A stretch of 64,000 bases of DNA from Roseibium sp. MMSF_3544 (GTDB lineage Bacteria; Pseudomonadota; Alphaproteobacteria; Rhizobiales; Stappiaceae), in contig NZ_JASHKA010000010.1 in the NCBI RefSeq assembly GCF_030732845.1, forward strand, positions 124,001-188,000, in the 5' to 3' direction. The stretch's first letter is position 1; each line of letters begins with the position of its first letter. The translations under genes and the position numbers were made by a program. The notes below the pieces were generated by a model. That model saw only the letters and a program-made list of their open reading frames with translations. It did no database searches and was not told the origin of the DNA. Shown here piece by piece: positions 57,878 through 64,000 of the stretch.

Positions 57878-58122
57878 GACTCAAAGCTATCGATTAATGG
57901 TTAACAAAATATGATTCGCAGCGGCAAGCTCCGAAGAAGAGAATCTGTGAACAACGAACAACTTGTTGAATCCCCAGAAAAAACTCAGATTCACAAATCT
58001 TAATGTTGAACATTAACAAACGGATCTAAGCGACTCCGTTCAGATTCCTTTCAACAAAGCCGGTTTGACTTCGAAATGACCCTCGCTTGTCAGCCTTCCA
58101 AAGGTTAAGATTAACCAGAGTC
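57878..58122. promoter_or_regulatory. ctrA/fliI divergent control region with eight GANTC sites and TTAA palindromes
   Basis: The 371-bp gap between ctrA and fliI holds GANTC at 57878, 57913, 57941, 57968, 57988, 58032, 58043 and 58118. It also holds a perfect 17-bp palindrome TTAATGTTGAACATTAA (58000-58016), the pair GGTTAA/TTAACC (58103-58116), and the CtrA half-site TTAACCAT on the minus strand (57904-57897). GANTC is the target of the CcrM adenine methylase, and in Caulobacter ctrA promoters are methylation- and CtrA-controlled. The combination points to methylation-gated and autoregulated transcription. Confidence 0.7.
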
Positions 58123-58168
58123 GTAAACGATCGGTTACCAAATCCGTTAACAACGGAAGGAATTTTCA

Positions 58169-59494
58169 TTGAAGGCGCTTTTCGCCGAGATTGATTCGCT
58201 CATGCCGACCGAGATTTACGGGCGGGTTACCGCGGTTCAGGGGCTTCTCGTGGAGATCGCCGGACCGATTCACGAAATGAGTGTCGGTTCACGACTTTTA
58301 ATCGACAGCGGTGAGGATAACCCGAAAGTTCCGGCTGAAGTTGTCGGTTTCAGAGATGGACATGCGCTTTGCATGCCGTTTTCCGGACTGGAAGGCGTCC
58401 GGATGGGGTGCAAGGCCGTCATCAAGTCCCGCGAGAGTGTCGTGCATCCCGGAAACGCCTGGCTCGGCAGGGTGGTCAACGCACTTGGCGAACCGATCGA
58501 CGGGAAGGGCGAACTTGCAAACGGGGAAGTGCCGCGAAAGCTGCGCAGCGCGCCGCCGCCGGCCTCCGAGAGACAGCGCGTCGGCCCGCCGCTCGATCTC
58601 GGCGTAAGAGCGCTCAACACGTTCGTGACCTGTTGCGAAGGCCAGCGCATGGGGATTTTCTCAGGATCGGGCGTTGGCAAATCGGTGCTGATGTCCATGC
58701 TCGCGCGCAATACCAAGTGCGATATCGCCGTGATCGGATTGATCGGTGAACGCGGACGTGAAGTGCAGGAATTCATCGAGGATGATCTCGGAGAGGAAGG
58801 TCTCGCACGCTCCGTCGTCGTAGTGGCGACTTCGGACGAGAGCGTCCTGATGCGCCGGCAGGCTGCTTATCTGGCGATGACAGCGGCGGAACACTTCCGC
58901 GACGAGGGCAAGAATGTCCTGTGCATGATGGATTCCGTAACACGGTTTGCCATGGCACAGCGGGAGATCGGGCTTTCGGTGGGCGAACCGCCGACCTCCA
59001 AGGGATATACACCGACGGTGTTCACGGAGCTGCCGCGGCTTCTGGAGCGGGCCGGCCCCGGGAAAACGGGCGCCGGTTCGATTACAGGGCTTTTTACCGT
59101 GCTTGTGGAAGGCGACAATCACAATGAACCGGTTGCCGACGCTGTTCGCGGCATCCTGGACGGTCACGTGGTCATGGAACGCGGCATTGCCGAGCGGGGA
59201 CGGTATCCTGCAATCAATGTCCTGAAATCCGTTTCAAGGACCATGCCGAGATGCGTTCCGGACGAGCACATTCCCGTTTTGCGCAAGGCAAGGCAGTTGC
59301 TGTCGACCTATACTGATATGGAGGAGCTCATCCGTCTGGGTGCATATCGAAAAGGCTCCGATCCGACCGTCGATGAGGCAATTCACCGATTTGCGCTGAT
59401 TGACGACTTCCTGAATCAGGGAAAAGACGAGGCGACGTCACTTTCTGAAGGATATTTGCAGCTTGCCAACCTTTTGGAAATGACTCCGGGGTAG
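58169..59494 (+). CDS. fliI: Flagellar protein export ATPase FliI
   Basis: The ATPase of the flagellar type III export apparatus. The 441 residues show the F1-beta-like fold: Walker A 'GSGVGKS' (about 166-172), '[16 protein letters not shown]', Walker B '[18 protein letters not shown]' and '[18 protein letters not shown]'. The start is probably the TTG at 58169, 8 bases after GGAAGG; ATG 58202 is the alternative with no ribosome site. It is 28 bp before fliJ. Confidence 0.95.
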   Translation: MKALFAEIDSLMPTEIYGRVTAVQGLLVEIAGPIHEMSVGSRLLIDSGEDNPKVPAEVVGFRDGHALCMPFSGLEGVRMGCKAVIKSRESVVHPGNAWLGRVVNALGEPIDGKGELANGEVPRKLRSAPPPASERQRVGPPLDLGVRALNTFVTCCEGQRMGIFSGSGVGKSVLMSMLARNTKCDIAVIGLIGERGREVQEFIEDDLGEEGLARSVVVVATSDESVLMRRQAAYLAMTAAEHFRDEGKNVLCMMDSVTRFAMAQREIGLSVGEPPTSKGYTPTVFTELPRLLERAGPGKTGAGSITGLFTVLVEGDNHNEPVADAVRGILDGHVVMERGIAERGRYPAINVLKSVSRTMPRCVPDEHIPVLRKARQLLSTYTDMEELIRLGAYRKGSDPTVDEAIHRFALIDDFLNQGKDEATSLSEGYLQLANLLEMTPG

Positions 59495-59522
59495 ACTGCC
59501 CGAGTTAGGGGAGTATTGAGTT

Positions 59523-59930
59523 ATGAAAACCCGCGACAGTTTGATCCGTTTGAAGCGGTTTCAGGTTGATGAAAAACGACGGCAACTTGCTCAGATCGAG
59601 AGCATGATTGCCGAGTTCAACCGTATGGCTGACGAACTTGATGACCAGATTCGGTCCGAGCAGGAGCGCGTCGGGATCACGGATGTTACTCATTTTGCAT
59701 ATCCGACTTTTGCGAAGGCCGCTGCGGATCGCCGAGACAATCTGCGCAATTCCGCACATGAGCTGGACGATCAGTTGCAGCGTGCCCAGGATGAACTCAG
59801 TGAGGCGATCGAAGAACTGAAGAAGTTCGAACAGCTTGAGGAACGCGACCATCAGCGTGAGCGGACGGCTCAAGAGATTGCCGAACAGGAGCAGCTCGAC
59901 GAAGTCGCTGCAAGGGCAAGAGCACGCTAG
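59523..59930 (+). CDS. fliJ: Flagellar export chaperone FliJ
   Basis: 135 residues, nearly all charged coiled coil with no membrane span ('LIRLKRFQVDEKRRQLAQIE', 'ELDDQLQRAQDELSEAIEEL'). FliJ binds the FliI ring like the gamma subunit of F1 and links it to the export gate. The position directly after fliI supports the call, since FliJ sequences are poorly conserved. Confidence 0.88.
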   Translation: MKTRDSLIRLKRFQVDEKRRQLAQIESMIAEFNRMADELDDQIRSEQERVGITDVTHFAYPTFAKAAADRRDNLRNSAHELDDQLQRAQDELSEAIEELKKFEQLEERDHQRERTAQEIAEQEQLDEVAARARAR

Positions 59931-59963
59931 GCGGCGGGCTCTGGGGCTTTTTCTGACAAGACG

Positions 59964-60027
59964 GAACACTTCAAGGCGAAGTGTTCACCTGGTGCCTGAT
60001 CGCCATCCCCGGCGATCGGGTTTTGTT
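59964..60027 (+). terminator. Tandem hairpins after fliJ
   Basis: GAACACTT/AAGTGTTC (59964-59986) then GATCGCC/GGCGATC (59998-60017), the second followed by GGGTTTTGTTGTTT. Confidence 0.8.
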
Positions 60028-60133
60028 GTTTGGGCTGGCTGAAATCCCGGGCGCAGCTTCAATTTGTTGAAAAGCGACCGCCCAATGTGCACTTGTCTGT
60101 GAGCTGATTTACGCAAAACCCGGGGAGTAAGCA

Positions 60134-60583
60134 TTGTCGTTGCGATTATTTCTGGCTCTGCTTTTGCCGCTTGCAACCTTTTCCTTTGCGTTGGGGCTGA
60201 CGCAGCCGCTGATGCGGTTTGAGCGGCTGTATTTCCTTGAGGACCGCCCGAACCTGATTGAAATGATCACGGAGCTCTGGATGCAGGGGGATATTGCCCT
60301 TGCGTCGATTGTCGGTCTGTTTTCGGTCGGTTTCCCGGCCGTGAAAATCCTCCTGATCCACATTGCGGCCTTTACCGGTGGCAATTCACGCTCGCTGGCG
60401 CTTCTTTCCACCGTCAGCAAGTGGTCGATGCTGGATGTCATGCTGGTGGCACTTGTTTTGTTCGCCGCCAAGACCAGTGGCCTCGCCGCAGCGGCAATCC
60501 TGCCAGGCCTTTGGTTCTATGCAGCCGCCACGTTGACGACCGCCGTCGCGGCAAGCCTGTGCGCGCGGACTTCAAACCGGTAG
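60134..60583 (+). CDS. Paraquat-inducible protein A-like membrane protein
   Basis: 149 residues with about four spans (about 4-22, 55-80, 95-115, 120-143). It contains 'GLFSVGFPAVKILLIHIAAF' and 'KWSMLDVMLVALVLFAAK', the recurring PqiA-domain motif. PqiA proteins act with MCE-type lipid-transport systems in the envelope; no pqiB partner is adjacent here. It carries a single PqiA unit rather than the usual two. The likely start is TTG 60134, 7 bases after GGGGAG. Confidence 0.75.
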   Translation: MSLRLFLALLLPLATFSFALGLTQPLMRFERLYFLEDRPNLIEMITELWMQGDIALASIVGLFSVGFPAVKILLIHIAAFTGGNSRSLALLSTVSKWSMLDVMLVALVLFAAKTSGLAAAAILPGLWFYAAATLTTAVAASLCARTSNR

Positions 60584-60616
60584 GAAAAATGCTGCGGCTG
60601 ACTGGTCTTCGCGTGA

Positions 60617-61687
60617 TCAGGACCTGGCGCGGCGCCGGGTCTGAAAATCCTCGCAACGGTGCTGCCTGGCCTTCGAAGATGCGATCTGCTTGACGTAAGC
60701 AGATGTCCATTCCGCTCCCTGTGCAGGAGAGATTTTAAGATGTGCGCAACGCGCCTTGGCCAGCAGGGCGAAGGCCGGCACGTTTAATCCCGCCTTGGTC
60801 GCGGTTCTGAGGACGACGTCAAGCTTGCCGTTGTATATCGCGTCCCTGAGGGACGATTGCGCGATCCGGCCACGTGCGCTCAGAAGCTCAATCGCGTGGC
60901 TGAAGCGCCCGTCCTGCAGCAGCAGGATCATGAGCTCATCAAGCGTGACAGCAGATCGCTCCGCTTCCCGCCAAAGTGTTCCGACATCCTGCGATTCCAG
61001 TGCGTTGCTGAAGGTCCTGCGCAGCACTTTCAACCTTGCAATCTGGTCGAGTTGTTCCTGTGACAAGGAACCCTCGATTATGTTTCGCAAGCGTTTCTTG
61101 GTCTCGTCGTCAACAAGCGGCAGCAATTCCTGGCACACCGCCGGCGAAAGGTCGGATCTGAGCGCGAGGTCTTCGCGCATCAACTCGTCTTCCGCAGCCA
61201 GTTTGACAAGCTTCAGCATGGTATCGCGGGAGAGTTTGATTTCCCTGTTGCCCGCCAGGATGCGCTGAACCGGCCGGTCGCCCTTGTTCACCAACACGTC
61301 CGAGACTTCCGTCGGCAGGTTTTTGCGCCGGGCAAGAACCTGCATGTGGGTCTCTCCGACCTGTTCGATCAGATCGAGAAGATCTTCCTGGCTCAACAAC
61401 GGAGAGTCGGCGAGCACCGGCATCGCGACCCTGACTTCGTCCTTGGCAATCCTCAGAACAAGGTCAGACGGGCTGTGCGAGCACGGCGCAAGCTTTTGTG
61501 CCAGCCGAAGACGGTCTTCGGCAGTGCTGTTGCTGTAGAGCTTCAGCATGACTTCGGCGAAGAGGGCCAGCTCTGTGTCCGACCGGTCGTCCAGATCGGC
61601 AGCGACAAGCCTACTGACCTCGGCGAACAGTTGCCGTCGGGCCTCGACAGTCTCATCCTGTGCAAGTTTGATGAGCGAGCTTGTCAT
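60617..61687 (-). CDS. DUF2336 helical-repeat protein
   Basis: 356 residues, all-helical with HEAT-like repetition ('ALFAEVMLKLY', 'LADSPLLSQEDLLDLIEQVG', 'ARRKNLPTEVSDVLVNKGD', 'ALRSDLSPAVCQELL'), matching DUF2336 proteins common in alphaproteobacteria. No enzyme motif is visible. A strong ribosome site (GGAGGAGAA) fixes ATG 61687. It is convergent with the PqiA-like gene and divergent from the MscS-type channel. A structural or adaptor role is a guess. Confidence 0.82.
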   Translation of the reverse strand: MTSSLIKLAQDETVEARRQLFAEVSRLVAADLDDRSDTELALFAEVMLKLYSNSTAEDRLRLAQKLAPCSHSPSDLVLRIAKDEVRVAMPVLADSPLLSQEDLLDLIEQVGETHMQVLARRKNLPTEVSDVLVNKGDRPVQRILAGNREIKLSRDTMLKLVKLAAEDELMREDLALRSDLSPAVCQELLPLVDDETKKRLRNIIEGSLSQEQLDQIARLKVLRRTFSNALESQDVGTLWREAERSAVTLDELMILLLQDGRFSHAIELLSARGRIAQSSLRDAIYNGKLDVVLRTATKAGLNVPAFALLAKARCAHLKISPAQGAEWTSAYVKQIASSKARQHRCEDFQTRRRARS

Positions 61688-61978
61688 TTCTCCTCCATAC
61701 TTGGAAGAATTAGTCAATATTGTTATTTTTACGTTACCGAAAAGTGGAGTTTCAATATAGTGACGTCACGTTAGTTCGTGGAAATTTGAAAAAATCAGTC
61801 TAGAGTCGACATTATTTGTCCAAATGAAATAATTCTTGGAACTGGTTTCAGTTTTTCTTTTCGATGTCTGAAAACCGTTGAGCGGCGGATTGAATGGCTT
61901 CCCTTTGGGCCGGGTTCTTTCCTATTGTCGATGCAAACGAACGCAACGCGTTCCGTATTTTAGCGAAGCGGGTTTGAC
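61688..61978. promoter_or_regulatory. Divergent control region, DUF2336 / MscS channel
   Basis: About 290 bp, AT-rich on the left. It contains a perfect 10-bp palindrome GTGACGTCAC (61761-61770) and an ATTATTT/AAATAAT pair (61811-61833). Both could be operators. No gene is seen. Confidence 0.4.
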
Positions 61979-64000
61979 ATGAAGTTATTGCGCCTGTGCC
62001 TTGCAGTCTGTCTGGGGATGCTGCTTTTTTCTGCGGTTCCGGCTGCAGGTCAAAGCGAAACCAAAGCCCCTGAAGAGAGCGCGGATGTAAAGCAGGCGAG
62101 CGATGCGCTTATCAAGGTTCTGAACGATCCGGAAAGCCGCAAGCAGCTTATTGAATTGCTGCAGAAAAATGCTGGCGAAGGAGAGGAAACCTCCGAGCAA
62201 CAGGGTGAAACGACGGGCGAAGAACAACCGGCGGAAGCTTCAGAACCGGCGGCTGGGCAGGGCTTTGTCATCCGCATCGGGGAGTACACGCGTGCCCTGG
62301 CTGATGAGCTCGGTGTGGTGCTGGACCGGTCCAGGCATTCCCTGAAAGGACTGCTGCTCGTTTTCCGCGGCGATATTCCCATCAAATGGGACCGTGTCCA
62401 GGAAGTCCTGCTGCAAGTCGCAATCGTTTTGGTCTGTGCCTATGCGGCGTTTTGGACGGGGCAGTATATCGCCCGCCGGATCTACCCGAAGATGGCCGTG
62501 CGCGCCCGTTATGGCGGCGGGCTTATGCGCGCATTCATCCTTGTGCTGACCACCATCATCGACGGCCTGACGGTCGCGCTTGGGCTCGGGGTTGGCTATT
62601 TCGTTGCCCTAACCGGCTATGGCGGACTGGAGACTGGTGTCACGATTCAGGAGAGCCTGGCGCTCAACGCATTCTTCATCACCGGAATGTCGAATGTTGC
62701 CCTTCGCTTCGTGTTTGCGCCCCGCAGACCCGAATTGCGCTTGCTGCCCTTTGCTGACGGGGCCTCGGACTACTGGTACTCGCGCTTGCGCATCTACATG
62801 TACTGGAACAATTTCGGCGTGTTCCTGGCGGTGCCGGCTGCAAACCTTGCGGTCTCTTTCGTCCTCGGAAATGCCCTCCGGTTCATTATCGTCCTGACGG
62901 GCATGTTGTACCTGATGGTGCTGATCGCGAAGAACCGGGTCAACGTTCGAGAGGGGGCCAAGGCCTATGCGGAGACCATGCACAGCATTCTGGCTCAACG
63001 CGCGCTCTCCAACCTCGGCAAACTCTGGCACGTTGGCGCCTACGGCTACATCATCGCGGTCTTTCTTGTCTGGGTGACGCGGCCCTTTGATGCGACAACC
63101 ATCATCCTGCGGGCAACCGGCCTGTCCATCCTCACGATTATGGCCGGCATGCTGCTCTCCCTGATCATGACGCGGGCCATCAAGGGCGGCATCAGGCTAC
63201 CTGAAGACATTCACCGCAAATTGCCGGCGCTGCAATACCGTCTCAACGCCTTCGTCCCGCGCCTGTTGAAGCTCATCCGCTTTGTCGTGTTTATCGGAAC
63301 GATCCTGCTGCTGCTGGACATCTGGGGTGTCCTCAGCGTGATTGACTGGCTTTACAGCGAGGCCGGGTTCAGCCTGGTCAGCAGCTATGGTGCCGCCATT
63401 GTTGTGCTGCTTGTTGCGTTCACGGTCTGGCTCGCTGTCATGTCCTGGGTCGACCTGCGCCTGCAGTCCAGGGCCGGATACATCGTCAGTGCGCGCGAGC
63501 GGACCCTGTTTCAGCTCTTCCGCAACGCCTTCACCGTGGTGATCATCGTCATGGCGGTGTTGCTGGCGCTCTCTGAAATCGGCGTGAACATCGGACCGCT
63601 GATCGCCGGTGCCGGTGTCGTGGGTCTGGCGATATCCTTCGGTGCGCAAACGCTTGTGAAGGACATCATCACCGGTGCGTTTATCCAGATTGAAAACGCC
63701 ATCAACGAAGGGGACGTTGTGACAGTCGCCGGCATCACAGGCACGGTTGAAGGAATTACAATTCGCTCGGTGCGCATGCGCGACCTGGACGGCACGACCC
63801 ACATCATTCCGTTTTCGTCGGTCGACATGGTGTCGAACTTTATGCGCGGGTTTTCGTATCACGTCGCACTTATCGGGGTCTCCTATGACACGGACATCGC
63901 CTATGCCAAGGAAGCGATGGTGGACGCCTTCAAGCGGCTTCAGGAAACCGATTTCAAGTCCAAGATCTTCGGTGATCTGGAAATGCACGGGGTGACGGCC
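61979..64000 (+). CDS. MscS-family mechanosensitive ion channel, truncated by the window edge
   Basis: 674 codons are present with no stop. It has a signal peptide (about 1-24, 'SAVPAAGQ'), a periplasmic acidic helical region (about 25-140), then many membrane spans (about 145-560), unlike the three of E. coli MscS, placing it with large MscK/YbdG/YjeP-type channels. The pore helix and beta-domain follow: 'LIAGAGVVGLAISFGAQTLV', 'DIITGAFIQIENAINEGDVV', 'GTVEGITIRSVRMRDLDGTTH'. It would release solutes on hypo-osmotic shock. ATG 61979 gives the signal peptide. The C-terminal vestibule is cut off. Confidence 0.92.
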   Translation, partial: MKLLRLCLAVCLGMLLFSAVPAAGQSETKAPEESADVKQASDALIKVLNDPESRKQLIELLQKNAGEGEETSEQQGETTGEEQPAEASEPAAGQGFVIRIGEYTRALADELGVVLDRSRHSLKGLLLVFRGDIPIKWDRVQEVLLQVAIVLVCAYAAFWTGQYIARRIYPKMAVRARYGGGLMRAFILVLTTIIDGLTVALGLGVGYFVALTGYGGLETGVTIQESLALNAFFITGMSNVALRFVFAPRRPELRLLPFADGASDYWYSRLRIYMYWNNFGVFLAVPAANLAVSFVLGNALRFIIVLTGMLYLMVLIAKNRVNVREGAKAYAETMHSILAQRALSNLGKLWHVGAYGYIIAVFLVWVTRPFDATTIILRATGLSILTIMAGMLLSLIMTRAIKGGIRLPEDIHRKLPALQYRLNAFVPRLLKLIRFVVFIGTILLLLDIWGVLSVIDWLYSEAGFSLVSSYGAAIVVLLVAFTVWLAVMSWVDLRLQSRAGYIVSARERTLFQLFRNAFTVVIIVMAVLLALSEIGVNIGPLIAGAGVVGLAISFGAQTLVKDIITGAFIQIENAINEGDVVTVAGITGTVEGITIRSVRMRDLDGTTHIIPFSSVDMVSNFMRGFSYHVALIGVSYDTDIAYAKEAMVDAFKRLQETDFKSKIFGDLEMHGVTA

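Noticed and set aside
57878..58122. Possible replication origin (AT-rich, GANTC and TTAA motifs as in the Caulobacter origin)
   Set aside because: No clear DnaA boxes (TTATNCACA) are present and no usual origin neighbours such as hemE or maf; the divergent ctrA and fliI genes explain the motifs as promoter control.

Overview
The window is chromosomal DNA of an alphaproteobacterium, most likely Hyphomicrobiales and probably the Stappiaceae (Roseibium/Labrenzia-like). That placement is an inference from gene order and content: tkt-gap-pgk-fba in one block, ChpT and CtrA beside chemotaxis and flagellar genes, a serC leader RNA, an alphaproteobacterial-type 6S RNA between zapA and a 5-formyl-THF cyclo-ligase gene, and a dense GANTC cluster upstream of ctrA. 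There is no phage, plasmid, CRISPR array or intact insertion sequence. Nearly everything is core genome.

Layout. 1-7.6 kb (minus strand): central carbon block tkt, gap, pgk, a VOC protein, class II fba, a ThiE-like protein and a truncated Sel1-repeat protein. 8-11.3 kb: DUF4164, zapA, 6S RNA, cyclo-ligase, YmdB-like phosphoesterase, yebC. 11.3-15.3 kb: a MazG-like gene with no visible start codon, a TauE permease, and ruvC-ruvA-small membrane gene-ruvB. 15.4-28.6 kb: a chemoreceptor, then ybgC, tolQRAB-pal-cpoB, tilS, ftsH and glmM. 28.8-36.6 kb: an outer-membrane barrel, serC-serA with a structured leader, EamA and MFS transporters, purA. 36.8-43.5 kb: a Pro/Glu-rich single-span membrane protein, a TPP riboswitch with a pyrimidine-type ABC permease and binding protein, rpoH, rluD and tRNA-Glu. 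43.5-48 kb: a DeoR regulator, a coiled-coil membrane protein, a MITE-like repeat, DUF1134 and YHS proteins, chpT. 48.4-54.2 kb: cheA-W-Y-B-R. 54.2-64 kb: LytTR and MBL proteins, a VOC protein, ctrA divergent from fliI-fliJ, a PqiA-like protein, DUF2336 and a truncated MscS-type channel.

How the genes work together. The first block supplies glycolysis/gluconeogenesis and the pentose phosphate pathway. The tol-pal genes serve envelope constriction at division. The right third holds two members of the CtrA phosphorelay (ChpT and CtrA) around a chemotaxis operon and flagellar export genes, which fits CtrA control of motility.

Most worth a second look: eight GANTC sites plus TTAA-type palindromes between ctrA and fliI; a 33-codon upstream reading frame that appears to couple the TPP riboswitch to translation of the permease gene; the absence of an ATPase gene for that transporter; a 264-bp terminal-inverted-repeat element; divergent rluD and neighbour genes whose start codons share one CATG; and the MazG-like gene with a strong ribosome site but a GGG where the start codon should be. 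No wholly unknown multi-gene system was found.
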